From the NCBI GenBank assembly GCA_963806045.1, contig CAWDWP010000007.1, positions 186,001-250,000 on the forward strand: a stretch of 64,000 bases of DNA, given 5' to 3'. This document shows, one piece after another, positions 46,753-56,900 of this stretch. The number at the start of each line of letters is the position of its first letter. Within the stretch, counting starts at the first letter, position 1. A program made the position numbers and the translations under genes. Source of the DNA: DATCHW01 sp963806045 (GTDB lineage Bacteria > Bacteroidota > Ignavibacteria > Tepidaquicellales > Tepidaquicellaceae). A model generated the notes under the pieces. That model saw only the letters and a program-made list of their open reading frames with translations, was not told the DNA's origin and searched no databases.

Positions 46753-47526
46753 CTATAGATTATTTTGATTTTTTTGAATTATTTCAACGGCTAATTCTAA
46801 ATATGCTGTTGCACCTAATGAGTTTATTTTATATAAACATAATGGTTTTCCATAAAAAGTTGCTTCGTTCAGTAAACTTGATGCAGGAATATTAGTCTGT
46901 AACATATGTTCTTTATATTTCAATTTTAATTCTCGTTCAGATATTTCTGTTACTTTTAAATTTTTTTCATACATTGTCATAATTATTCCTTCAATACGAA
47001 TTTCCGGATTAGATATATCTCTCATCAAAGTTATATACTGAAACAATTTATCAATTGCCTCAAGTGAAAGCTGTCCGCATTTAATTGGGATTAAAACCGA
47101 ATCAGTAGCAGTCAATGCATTTGTTGTGATGCCTCTTAAAAAAGGTGGACAATCAATTATTATAAAATCATAATTATCCTTAATTTTCGATATGGAGTTA
47201 CGTAAAATTACACGATTTTCAGATGACTTAGAAAATTTTTCATCCAGCTGTATAGAATTAATATTAGAAGGAATGAAGAAAAAGTTTGATAAATCCGTTT
47301 TATGAATTGCAAATTCAATTGATTTTGTTAGACTGAAAATATCTGAAATTCCTGCTTTAATATTATCCGGGTTAAAGCCTAATGCGATGCCTGCTGACCC
47401 AAACGGATCAACGTCTATAAGTAATGTCTTTTTTTCCATAACAGCAAGAGATGCAGCTAAATTTACTGCTGTTGTAGTTTTACCTACGCCTCCTTTAGGA
47501 ATACAAATCGAAATTACTTTACCCAT
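46753..47526 (-). CDS. ParA/Soj family ATPase
   Basis: 257 residues. Deviant Walker A KGGVGKTTTAVNLAASL (about 11-27) with the signature Lys, Walker A-prime LLIDVDPFGSAGIALG, and Walker B DFIIIDCPPFLRG (about 112-124) define the ParA/MinD family. Such proteins partition chromosomes, plasmids or protein clusters. No parB gene is adjacent, so it may be an orphan that positions a cellular machine. Its start overlaps the FAH-family gene by one base and its stop is 4 bp before valS. Confidence 0.88.
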   Translation of the reverse strand: MGKVISICIPKGGVGKTTTAVNLAASLAVMEKKTLLIDVDPFGSAGIALGFNPDNIKAGISDIFSLTKSIEFAIHKTDLSNFFFIPSNINSIQLDEKFSKSSENRVILRNSISKIKDNYDFIIIDCPPFLRGITTNALTATDSVLIPIKCGQLSLEAIDKLFQYITLMRDISNPEIRIEGIIMTMYEKNLKVTEISERELKLKYKEHMLQTNIPASSLLNEATFYGKPLCLYKINSLGATAYLELAVEIIQKNQNNL

Positions 47527-48200
47527 TATAGTACCTTTACAGACAATTTAAGTTTATTATCTAAAGTCGCAACAATTTTATCACCTGAGAAAGCTTTTCC
47601 AACCCCACGTGGTGTTCCGGTAAAAATTAAATCATATTTTTGAATCGAGAAAATACTTGAGATATATGATACTAACTTATATATATTATGTATCATTAAG
47701 CTCGTATTCGTATGTTGTTTTTTAATATTGTTTTGGAGCAAATTTAATTCAAATTTCATCGGACTTATTGTAGGGCTTTTTAAAAGAATATCGGAAACTG
47801 GTGCTGAGGATATGAATCCTTTTGAAATCGCCCACGGAGTTCCGTTTTTCTTTGAATTATCCTGAATATCTCTTAAAGTCATGTCTAAACCAACTGCATA
47901 TCCTAAAATATATTTTTCTGATTCATTTTCGGGAATATTTCGACCATTCCGGGATATAACTATAACGAGTTCTACTTCATAATGCAAATTTTCTGAAATG
48001 TATTTATCAGAATATTTGGGAATTTCGACTACTCCCCCATCATTTATTATCGATGAATTGGGTTTTATAAATATAACTGGAAGTTCAGAAATATTAGAAC
48101 CATTCATTTCTTTGATATGATCAACATAATTTCTTCCAACACAGTATACATTATTAACCTTGATATATTTTTCTGTTTCGTGTATCCTTATTTTAGTCAT
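47526..48200 (-). CDS. Fumarylacetoacetate hydrolase family protein
   Basis: 224 residues. FAH-fold core: NVYCVGRNYVDHIKEMN (about 17-33), PVIFIKPNSSII, and the metal ligands in HYEVELVIVISRNGRNI (E-x-E-like, about 73-89), then GYAVGLDMTLRDIQDN and the final TGTPRGVGKAF. Family members hydrolyse C-C bonds of acylpyruvates or decarboxylate oxaloacetate; the substrate here is open. It sits between dihydroorotase and ParA in a compact leftward operon. Confidence 0.87.
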   Translation of the reverse strand: MTKIRIHETEKYIKVNNVYCVGRNYVDHIKEMNGSNISELPVIFIKPNSSIINDGGVVEIPKYSDKYISENLHYEVELVIVISRNGRNIPENESEKYILGYAVGLDMTLRDIQDNSKKNGTPWAISKGFISSAPVSDILLKSPTISPMKFELNLLQNNIKKQHTNTSLMIHNIYKLVSYISSIFSIQKYDLIFTGTPRGVGKAFSGDKIVATLDNKLKLSVKVL

Positions 48201-48210
48201 TAAAATTTTT

Positions 48211-49491
48211 TTATAAATCAGAATAAAATATTTTATTTTTATTTACAACAGCAAATGGTTTACAATATATTTCAAAACTATTAAAAGGTGTATTCCTTCC
48301 TTTACTTTTGAATTTGTTCTTATCTATTTTCCATTTATCGTTTAAACTCAAAATTGTCAAATTTGCTGGTTCTCCGGTTTGAATTTTTATCTCTTTTAAT
48401 TTTAAAATCTTTCTCGGATTTATTGACATTTTTCTAACCATATTTTCAAACGATATTACTCCGGTTTTCACTAAAAATGTATATGCTAAACCGACAGTTG
48501 TTTCCAGTCCAATAATTCCAAAAGGTGCCTTATCAAAATTCAATGATTTTTCTTCGTTAGTGTGGGGAGCGTGATCAGAACATATCACATCTATAGTCTC
48601 TTCCTTTAAAGCTTGGAGTATTTTCGTAATATCTTCCGTAGATCTTAAGGGTGGATTCATTTTGAAATTCGTATTCATTCCTTCACATTCTGAATCTGTT
48701 AAAATAAAATGGTGAGGACAGACTTCCGCAGTGATTTTAATGTTTTTTGCCTTTGCTTTTTTAATAATATCAATGCTATCTCCACAAGAAATATGCTGGA
48801 TATGATATTTTGAATTCTTGAAATATTGCATTAAAAACAGATCTCTGGTAATCATGGCAGTCTCACTTTTGCAAGGAATACCTTTAATGTTCAATTTTTT
48901 TGTCAAATATCCTTCATTAATATAACCATTTGAAACAAGTTGAATATCCTCACAATGCTGAGCAAACACTATATCGTATTCAGAGGTCTTTTCAAAAACA
49001 TTCTTCATCACTTCCGTATCCTGAACCCCGTTTCCATCATCCGTAAAAGCAATTGCCCCGGAATCGATCAAATTTTTTATTTCTGAAATTTCTTTTCCAA
49101 GTCGATTTTTTGTAGCGCATGCAGAAGGATAAATATCCGTTAAGTAATCCGATGATTTTTCTACAATATATTTAATTGTCTTCTCATTATCGACTGGTGG
49201 CAATGTATTCGGCATAGTCAAAACACCTGTAAAACCGCCATTTGCAGCAGCTAATGCACCAGTATATAAATCTTCTTTATTTTCTTGTCCAGGGTCTCTG
49301 AAATGGACATGCATATCGAATAAACCGGGAATACATGTTAGAGAATTTGAGGCAACGACATCAGTGTTATCTGGGATATTATTTAATTGTCCTATGAAAC
49401 TAATATATCCACTTTGAATCAGTAAATCTGTCCTTAAGTTTAATTTATCTGATGGTGAAATGATATGTATGTTTTTAAATAATAAATTCAA
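48211..49491 (-). CDS. pyrC: Dihydroorotase
   Basis: 426 residues, of the longer class I (PyrC/AllB) type. Metal-binding GLFDMHVHFRDPGQENKED (about 56-74), the carboxylated-Lys region, MPNTLPPVDN, QHCEDIQLVS and the late metal Asp in VICSDHAPHTNEEK (about 308-321) are all present. It closes carbamoyl aspartate to dihydroorotate in pyrimidine synthesis. Other pyrimidine genes are not in the window. It overlaps no neighbour and is 10 bp before the FAH-family gene. Confidence 0.92.
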   Translation of the reverse strand: MNLLFKNIHIISPSDKLNLRTDLLIQSGYISFIGQLNNIPDNTDVVASNSLTCIPGLFDMHVHFRDPGQENKEDLYTGALAAANGGFTGVLTMPNTLPPVDNEKTIKYIVEKSSDYLTDIYPSACATKNRLGKEISEIKNLIDSGAIAFTDDGNGVQDTEVMKNVFEKTSEYDIVFAQHCEDIQLVSNGYINEGYLTKKLNIKGIPCKSETAMITRDLFLMQYFKNSKYHIQHISCGDSIDIIKKAKAKNIKITAEVCPHHFILTDSECEGMNTNFKMNPPLRSTEDITKILQALKEETIDVICSDHAPHTNEEKSLNFDKAPFGIIGLETTVGLAYTFLVKTGVISFENMVRKMSINPRKILKLKEIKIQTGEPANLTILSLNDKWKIDKNKFKSKGRNTPFNSFEIYCKPFAVVNKNKIFYSDL

Positions 49492-49536
49492 AAAGAAATA
49501 ATCTATAAGTTCGACAGCATATGTATAAATGATTTG

Positions 49537-49610
49537 TGGGCAATACTGGACTCGAACCAGTGACCTTCCCGATGTGAACGGGACGCGCTAACCAACTGTG
49601 CCAATTGCCC
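49537..49610 (-). tRNA. tRNA-Val (anticodon CAC)
   Basis: 74 bases folding as a cloverleaf: acceptor GGGCAAT with ATTGCCC, anticodon stem TCCCG/CGGGA around the loop TTCACAT giving anticodon CAC (reads GUG), and a T-arm ACTGG-TTCGAGT-CCAGT. The D-stem has one A-C mismatch. Discriminator A; the CCA end is not encoded. It lies immediately downstream of the MlaE permease gene, with four bases between. Confidence 0.95.
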
Positions 49611-49614
49611 ATTT

Positions 49615-50385
49615 TTATGCTGCAATCAGAAAATTCCAAAGAACTGCATCAAGTATTAATATCATTGCTGCACAAATAACAAAAGATTTTATTGTAGATA
49701 AACCTACACCTTCAGCTCCACCTTTGGTTTGGAATCCAACAAAACAACCTATAGAAGAAATTGATGCACCAAAAAAAAGAGCTTTAATAATAGCAGCGAA
49801 TACATCTTTCATTTCAAATGTCTTTCGAAAACCATTTAAATAAACCGCCCCGGGTACATCAAGAAAAACTGCTGCAACAAAGTAAGAACCAAATATTGCA
49901 ACAGCACTCGCATAAATGACTAATATAGGCATCATTGTTATAGTTGCTACAACCTTTGGCATCGCGAGATACCTTATCGGACTTATTCCCATTGATTCTA
50001 AGGCATCAATTTGTTCTGTTACTTTCATCGTTCCTAATTCCGCTGATATAGATGCTCCTACCCTACCTGCTAATACAATTGCTGTTAAAACGGGTCCTAA
50101 TTCAATAATTATAGCTTTTGGAGTCGCAGTTCCAAGATAACTATAAGAAATCATGCCTTTTATTTGATATGCGACTTGCCAGCTTGAAACTGCTCCTGTA
50201 AAAAGACCAATAATTCCTACTAATACCAGTGAGTTGACACCAATATGAACCATTTGATCAACAATCAATTTCCTGTCCTTATATATTCTTGGTAAAAATT
50301 TTGTAATTCCCAAAAATAAAGCGGCATACTGACCTAATTCTATCAGGAAGACTTTAAATTTTCTTAGCAATAATAATGTAATCAA
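49615..50385 (-). CDS. MlaE family lipid ABC transporter permease
   Basis: 256 residues, with five to six transmembrane helices. YLGTATPKAIIIELGPVLTAIVLAGRVGASISAELGTM spans the MlaE signature; its core motif is ELGPVLTAIVLAGRVGAS (about 95-112), followed by TEQIDALESMGISPIRYLAMPK. MlaE forms the membrane channel of the Mla or Mce phospholipid transport system between inner and outer membrane. The matching ATPase (mlaF) and MCE protein are not adjacent in this window. It starts 12 bp after the HlyC/CorC-type gene. Confidence 0.9.
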   Translation of the reverse strand: MITLLLLRKFKVFLIELGQYAALFLGITKFLPRIYKDRKLIVDQMVHIGVNSLVLVGIIGLFTGAVSSWQVAYQIKGMISYSYLGTATPKAIIIELGPVLTAIVLAGRVGASISAELGTMKVTEQIDALESMGISPIRYLAMPKVVATITMMPILVIYASAVAIFGSYFVAAVFLDVPGAVYLNGFRKTFEMKDVFAAIIKALFFGASISSIGCFVGFQTKGGAEGVGLSTIKSFVICAAMILILDAVLWNFLIAA

Positions 50386-50396
50386 AATAGATAAAT

Positions 50397-51701
50397 TTAC
50401 ATTCTTTGAATTTTAACCTGTAATAATCTGTTCCCCATTTTTTTGGAAACTGTAAATACAATCCCTTTATAATCTATTCTTTCGTATATCTCAGGAATAT
50501 GTCCCGTAACTTGTTGTAAAAACCCACTTAATGTCTGATATTCTTCATTGTTCACAGGAATATCAGAATTAAATTTTTTATTAAAATCTTCGATATTAAT
50601 AATTGGATTAACTAAATATATTCCTAATTTATCTTTTTCAATATTTTTTGATTCAACATCATATTCGTCTTCAATTTCACCAACTATCTCTTCAATGATA
50701 TCCTCCAGAGTAATAAGTCCTTCGACACCACCATGTTCATTAACAACAATTCCGGAGTGTAAATGTTTTTTTTGAAATTCTTTAAGCAATTCTCCGATAT
50801 GCTTTGTTTCGGGAATAAAATAAACCGGTCTTAAAATATCCTGAAGAACTATGATATCACGATGTTCAGATGCACTTATCAAATCTTTCGAATAAATAAT
50901 CCCAATAATATTATCAATTGATTCTCTGAATACTGGAATTCTGGAATATCCTTCATCAATTACTGTTTGAATTATTTTGTCTCTGGTGTCATCAGCATTT
51001 AATGCAACAATACTATCACGAGGAATCATAATATCTTTTGCGCATTTGTCATTAAAGTCAAAAATTTTTTCTATCAACTGGTGTTCTGTGGAATCAATTA
51101 TCCCCGATTTTCTCCCCTCTTCTATAACTAGTTTAATTTCTTCTTCCGAGTGAATCAATTCACTGTTAGGAACTGATTGAATACCTAATATTCTCAAAAT
51201 AGTATTGGCAGAAGAATTCAGTAACCAGATAAATGGTTTGAAAATATTATAAAATATTTTCAGTGGGAGTGATAGATACAATGCTATTCTTGTTGGAAAT
51301 CGAACAGCAATCGTTTTTGGTGCAATTTCACCAATGGTAATAGTCACATAAGTGATAAATATTATTCCTAAAAGAATTGCAACTGTATTGCCTAAGGGCG
51401 AATAAATATTAAATTTGATCAGTATTTTTGAAAATAACCCTGTGAATACACCTTCCCCGAGCCAGCCAAGTAACAGATTTATTGAAGTTATTCCTAGTTG
51501 AGAAGCGGAAATATATTTGTCGATGTTTTCTTTAAGATTTTTAACAATTTTTGCCTTTTGATTACCACCCTTTATTAAGGTCTCAACTTCAGTCATTCTC
51601 ACACGTACTAATGCATACTCTATTGCAACAAACAGTGCATTAATCAGTATAAATACTGAAATAACAATTAATTCTAATATAAATGATTGAATCGTAACCA
51701 T
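50397..51701 (-). CDS. CNNM/HlyC-CorC family transporter (DUF21-CBS-CorC)
   Basis: 434 residues. An N-terminal DUF21 membrane domain with four helices (about 5-170, containing INALFVAIEYALVRVRMTEVE and ITIGEIAPKTIAVRFP) is followed by a CBS pair (about 205-335, with RDSIVALNADD, YSRIPVFRES and VNEHGGVEGLITLEDI), the conserved EIVGEIEDEYD, and a CorC_HlyC transporter-associated domain (about 350-434). Family members handle magnesium and related divalent cations. It is co-directional with the MlaE permease downstream. Confidence 0.9.
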   Translation of the reverse strand: MVTIQSFILELIVISVFILINALFVAIEYALVRVRMTEVETLIKGGNQKAKIVKNLKENIDKYISASQLGITSINLLLGWLGEGVFTGLFSKILIKFNIYSPLGNTVAILLGIIFITYVTITIGEIAPKTIAVRFPTRIALYLSLPLKIFYNIFKPFIWLLNSSANTILRILGIQSVPNSELIHSEEEIKLVIEEGRKSGIIDSTEHQLIEKIFDFNDKCAKDIMIPRDSIVALNADDTRDKIIQTVIDEGYSRIPVFRESIDNIIGIIYSKDLISASEHRDIIVLQDILRPVYFIPETKHIGELLKEFQKKHLHSGIVVNEHGGVEGLITLEDIIEEIVGEIEDEYDVESKNIEKDKLGIYLVNPIINIEDFNKKFNSDIPVNNEEYQTLSGFLQQVTGHIPEIYERIDYKGIVFTVSKKMGNRLLQVKIQRM

Positions 51702-51856
51702 ATTATGTAATCAAAATACCTAAATACTCAACCTTCTTCAATTATAAAAACATTCTGATTATATTATAATATGAAATCAGTTAATTTTATAAATTTGTAT
51801 TTAAGTTTATAAAATATAGATAATTTCAAACAAAAGAATCATGATATTCTTTTCCA

Positions 51857-52918
51857 TTATTGTTTATCATCAAGAATATATTCGGATTTGTCAGGTGAGT
51901 ACAATATCAAATTAATTATATTAACCTTAATAAAATAGCTGATCTTTTTAATTCCTTTGAGATTTGAAGATTTATGCCACGATTCAATAGCAATATATTT
52001 TAATAATGGCTGTAATCCGAGTGCAAATTGCAAATCGCGGGCATATTTTGAATCTTTTTTATTATAGATCTTTCTCAAAGCTTTAATTAATATCGGGGAT
52101 ATTATTTTAAACCAGATAATAAACACTAAAATACCTCTAATAAGCATTAAAAGGACTGAATTATAATTAAGTTCTATTTTTTCCGGAGAAATATAGGTTA
52201 ATATAAGCAGAGTGATCAGAAAAATATAAAAAATAAATTTAGTTAATTTAAATTTTTTACTTCTCCTTTTTTGAAATACAGCAGATATACCTTTATTTTT
52301 GTTAAACTGAATATCCAGATAATACTCCTGATTATTTAGATTTGTGGATAGATTGTTTATGAACCTGATTATAAAAATACTTGAAATAACACCGATAAAT
52401 ATATGAACTAAAAAATATAATCCGATAATAATATAAGAATATTTAACATCTGAAAAAGTATTAACAGAAAATTCTTTAAATATATAATTTATAAATGAAT
52501 CGATAGATTCCCAAAGGGTCATTCCAAACATTAAAGTCAATGACAGAATCTTTTGCAAAGAAGATAACAAAGAAAATAAAAACCCGAGTATTAAACATTT
52601 AATCGGATTATATTTACCACTGAAATAAAATAGTTCTCCAAGTATGGCTTGATAAAAAACAGCGAAATAGGCTAAAGCAGGTGTATACGGACTAATAATC
52701 ATTTTTACCAAAATTACGACAATTGATGCCTGAATTATTTGCCCTTTCTTGTTTTTGAAAAATACCAAAAGTGAAATATACAATAAGGCAAAACTTCCTA
52801 TAATTAATCCCGTAAAAGGAATTTTTACTGCATGGAGAATGCCACCAAGGAATGCTTCAGTAAAAGCCCAAAGAGCTATTATTTTTTGTGATGTTGTCGA
52901 ATAGGATTTTAAGATCAT
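51857..52918 (-). CDS. Multi-pass membrane protein of unknown function
   Basis: 353 residues. Six hydrophobic helices lie in the first ~190 residues, beginning IIALWAFTEAFLGGILHAVKIP, and two more near 225-275. The C-terminal ~80 residues are soluble and basic. The first helices resemble the substrate-binding S-components of ECF transporters only in general composition (GG motif, short loops), so I do not assign a function. It stands alone, with 543 bp of noncoding DNA upstream and 155 bp downstream. Confidence 0.6.
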   Translation of the reverse strand: MILKSYSTTSQKIIALWAFTEAFLGGILHAVKIPFTGLIIGSFALLYISLLVFFKNKKGQIIQASIVVILVKMIISPYTPALAYFAVFYQAILGELFYFSGKYNPIKCLILGFLFSLLSSLQKILSLTLMFGMTLWESIDSFINYIFKEFSVNTFSDVKYSYIIIGLYFLVHIFIGVISSIFIIRFINNLSTNLNNQEYYLDIQFNKNKGISAVFQKRRSKKFKLTKFIFYIFLITLLILTYISPEKIELNYNSVLLMLIRGILVFIIWFKIISPILIKALRKIYNKKDSKYARDLQFALGLQPLLKYIAIESWHKSSNLKGIKKISYFIKVNIINLILYSPDKSEYILDDKQ

Positions 52919-53461
52919 CTAAATAAACTCAACAAATACATTTATAAAATCAATGTAAATTAAGTAATCAAGCAATAATTTAAAATTCCAATTTGTTTTT
53001 AGGTAAATATGATTAATCTTTTGAATTGTTTTAAATCTGATAAGAATTTGTAGTCTAAATTAAGTATTTAAACCACTAACTTATAGATTATTTTTTGCTA
53101 ATATCTGTTTTACACATCCCATTCCCCAACCACAATAATTTCCAAAGCCCGTTTTCTATAAATATTTGATCAATTTCGTCACCAGTCCAATTTGTAGATC
53201 AACCATATTTGAAAATTTTTTAAATTATTTAAATCATTTAGAAAATCATTGCGGAATAATCTGCTCTGATTGAATTTGCTTTAATTTCAAATTAAATCTC
53301 ATAAAATACTAATTAGCGCTGTTTAGCATATAATAATGTACAAAACCGGAATTCACATTAATATACTTACAAGGGAGTGAGATTTCGGAAAAAGGAATGC
53401 TTATTTAATAAATCCCGAATATATTAATATATTCGGGATTAAAATATTTTATGGATGGATT
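52919..53461. other. Long intergenic region with a possible coding remnant
   Basis: 543 bp between the unknown membrane protein and the rubrerythrin-like gene. It contains a palindromic terminator at its right end. On the minus strand, about 53088-53200, a short frame reads NWTGDEIDQIFIENGLWKLL then WLGNGMCKTDI and a stop. It looks protein-like but has no start and no recognised family, so it may be a decayed gene end. Otherwise nothing was seen. Confidence 0.35.
53411..53440 (-). terminator. Palindromic terminator after the electron-transfer operon
   Basis: A perfect 15+15 base palindrome (AATCCCGAATATATT and its complement) flanked by AT-rich DNA, 22 bases past the stop of the rubrerythrin-like gene (minus strand). 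Confidence 0.65.
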
Positions 53462-53917
53462 TTAATTCTCTTTCAAAATGAATTCATCATATTCAAGTTC
53501 AAATCTCAATTTATGCTTCGATTCTTCTATTGCTAATGATAGAAATAATGATTTTATATCAGGGTTTTCTGTTTTGGTAGATAATTTAGTGTATAGTTTG
53601 AAAGCGGCTTTTTCTCTGTTCATTGCCAGGATTAATGCATCCTGATAGCTCATATCGCGATTAGGTTTAACTATTACCGTGTAATCTGCTATTTTTAGAT
53701 CAGCAATTTTTTCATTTGATAATACAAAAATATTTTCTTCTTTAACTTTTATAAGTTTTGCTTTGTGCTTAACTTCTTCTTGTGCAAATTCAATAAATAC
53801 GGATTGCATTTCAAGGTGCGCCATGCTTTTTGATAAATCGGTATAAAAATCAACCGCTTCCTGTTCCGCTTTTATTGCAAAATCAAGAATATCATCAACA
53901 GAATTAAAAATATCCAT
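53462..53917 (-). CDS. Rubrerythrin-like di-iron protein (ferritin-like, no rubredoxin domain)
   Basis: 151 residues forming a four-helix bundle. The metal-ligand pattern repeats: KAEQEAVDFY (Glu), AQEEVKHK (E-x-x-H), MNREKAAFKLY (Glu) and AIEESKHK (E-x-x-H). That is the full di-iron set of rubrerythrins and related ferritin-family proteins. The rubredoxin domain of classical rubrerythrin is absent. It is last in the leftward electron-transfer block, 29 bp after the fusion subunit, and may reduce peroxide using its electrons, which is inference. Confidence 0.82.
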   Translation of the reverse strand: MDIFNSVDDILDFAIKAEQEAVDFYTDLSKSMAHLEMQSVFIEFAQEEVKHKAKLIKVKEENIFVLSNEKIADLKIADYTVIVKPNRDMSYQDALILAMNREKAAFKLYTKLSTKTENPDIKSLFLSLAIEESKHKLRFELEYDEFILKEN

Positions 53918-53946
53918 AGTATTTAAATAATTTATTTTATAAAATA

Positions 53947-56900
53947 TTAATTTTCAAACGATCTAGCAAAATTTTCTTCGAATTTCTTGTTTAAATTATC
54001 GCAACCATAGTTAAACATTTTATTATCATCCTCTTTAATGGTATGTTTTAAAGAAAAATATTCATTATTATCCAAATTATTAAATAACAAAGATGATATT
54101 TCTATTGAAATATTATTTGTCAAATCAACTCTGTTTTTTATTCCAAATTTATTCATCAAATCTATTAGTTGTTCATATGTTTTTTTAGCTAACTTTGTAT
54201 CGTATTGCATTTCAAAAGGTATAACATATTTTTGCGTGTTTGAATATGAACCTCCGGTTTCGAATGGGAATGATGCGGGCAATATTAAATCTGCCATTTC
54301 GGCTGTTTCAGTTAAAAAATAATCAGATACAACCTTGAATGATGCCTTTGAAACAAGGTTGACCGAAGTTTTTTTATCGATTGAGCAACCTATTGGATCT
54401 TCGCCGAAAATAAATAAATTTTTAGTCTTTCCATTTTCAAGTAAATGATAAAGATTTTCATTTACATTTTGAGATAATGAATCAACATGCCATGTTTTTT
54501 TCAATCTTTCAATAATGTCATTTTGAGTAATATCAACATTTCCAATCGCAAATCCAGGCGAGATTCCCATATCGAATAATCCTTGTGAATTATTTTTTTC
54601 CTTAAGCGATATAAGCCCGCTTGATTTTTTTCCCAACTTTCCTGTAATTAAAGCCAGATTGAATATTTCCCGGCAAGCATTAGAAGATAAATTTTTCTCT
54701 GCATAAATAAGAACTGCATTCATTTCAGTATTAAATTCATCCGCAAATTCTATTAGTCTTTTCTCGAAAAATACTCCGGATTTCTTAATAAGTTCATTAA
54801 AATCTTCTGATAACAAAGCTTTTTTATATTCATCAAATCCGGTTACATGATCATCAAGAAATATTTTATTTTCGAGGTTATTTGATAAGATATAAAAATT
54901 CACTGCTTTAATAAAATAGTAATAAGATTTCAATAAAATAACTTTGTCTGCCCGATTAATAAGTGATGAATTTTCGTTATCGGAAATAAGTTCTATTTTT
55001 GCGTCGTTTATAGATTTCGCTTTATTCACCATATAACCTAAAACAGGATTTTCATAATTTATTTCGGAACCTAATAAATAAATCTTCTTTGCTCCCGTAA
55101 TATCTTCAAATGGTACATTATTTTTATAATTCTCTCTGTAAAAGTCACCTCTGTTTTCGTAATGAAAACTAGATACGTTATTTGTTTTAACTGCTGCTCT
55201 TGCAAATTTTTGAATCAGATATAACTCTTCATTAGATAATCTTGAACCTGCAAAAAAAGAGTTTTCATCAGCATTTGATGACTTAATTTTTTCACATATT
55301 AGTTTATATGCTTTTTCAAATGTGATTTCTTCAAATTTCCCGTTTATTTTCAGTAGCGGTTTCAATAATCTGGTTTTATCATTCAGGTAACTGTATCCGA
55401 ATTTTGCAAATCTGCAGATATTTGTATCAGAGTTTATAATTCCATTCTTACCTTCTACTTTCATAAAATAACCACTCTTATGTTTTAATGATATTTCACA
55501 ACCAATGGAGCAATAGTTGCAAATTGTATCAACATTATCGAGCTCAACAGGACCGTTTTTAAATTTATAATTCTCTGTTATCGCTCCGGTAGGACAAGTT
55601 GAAATGCACAAACCGCATGATTCGCAGTCAGTATCTTGTAAACGTTTATCCATACTAGGTGCAACAAAAGTCTCGAATCCCCTGTTAACAAGACCCAAAG
55701 CATTTGCATTTACAACTTCTTTACATATTCTTATACATCTTGAACAAAGAATACATTTGTTATTATCAATTTCAATATATGGGTGTTCAAAATTTACTTC
55801 ATACTTTTTAAATTCTCCTTTAAATTTCTTTTGTTCAACATTATATTCCGTAGAATATTTTTTGAGATCGCAGGAATAGTATTCAGAACAACCACACTCG
55901 AGACATCTTAAAGTTTCATCATAGGCAGCTTTGTCAGAATATCCTAATTCCACTTCATCAAAGTTTCTACGTTTTGTTGGATCCAATGTTGGCATTTCTT
56001 CACGAATTTGCTCTACATATTTTCCATTATAATCATTCGTTGTTTGTTTCTCGAAATTGTCTTTTTTACTTATAAATTCAAATTTCTCGCCAATGATAGC
56101 ATTTTCCGATAAAAACTGGTGACAACTGATAGCTGCTTTTTTACCCTGAGCAATTGCTTCAATGAGTGTAGCTGGACCCGTTACTGCATCACCAGCTGCA
56201 AATATATTTTTGACAGATGTTTGTAATGTTTTTTTATCGGCATCAATATCTCCCCATTTATTTATCACTAACTTATTATCAGAATATTTGTTTATATCAT
56301 CAATAAAATTAACATCGGTTTTTTGACCTATCGCAGCTAAAATATAATTCAGTTCAATATCAAATTCTGAATCATCAACCTTAACCGGTCTTCTTCTTCC
56401 TGAAGAATCCGGTTCTCCCAATTGCATTTTGAAACAAGTCAGTGATATTAATTTACCCTTGTCATCAACATTGATTTTAGCAGGTGCGGTTAAGAATAAA
56501 TACTCAACCCCTTCCAATTTAGATTCGTGAATCTCAATCGGATTTGCTGGCATTTCTTTTTCAGTACGTCTGTAAATTATAAATACTTTTTCAGCACCAC
56601 AGCGTAAAGCAGTCCGGCAGCAATCCATTGCTGTATTTCCGCCACCAATCACGGCAACTTTTTTTCCTTTAAAATTATATATTTTGCCGGTCATTTCCAT
56701 TGATCGTAAAAAATCAATTCCTGATAGAACATTTTCAGCACTATCATTTTCACAACCAATATTTGTACCTTTCTGAGAACCAACTGCAAGTATTATTGAA
56801 TCATAATTGGTTTTAAGATCTTTAAAACTTAAATTATCACCTAATCTTATTCCATAATTGATATTGACTCCCATTTCTTTCATTGTTTCAACTTCAGTGT

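Noticed and set aside
44115..49610. Functional link between valS and tRNA-Val in the same region
   Set aside because: They are nearly 3 kb apart, with unrelated genes between, and the tRNA follows mlaE; adjacency is probably chance.
53947..55560. Formate dehydrogenase with selenocysteine or cysteine active site
   Set aside because: No in-frame UGA and no Cys-Gly-Ala-Met-Thr-like loop; the C-terminal cofactor barrel is absent.
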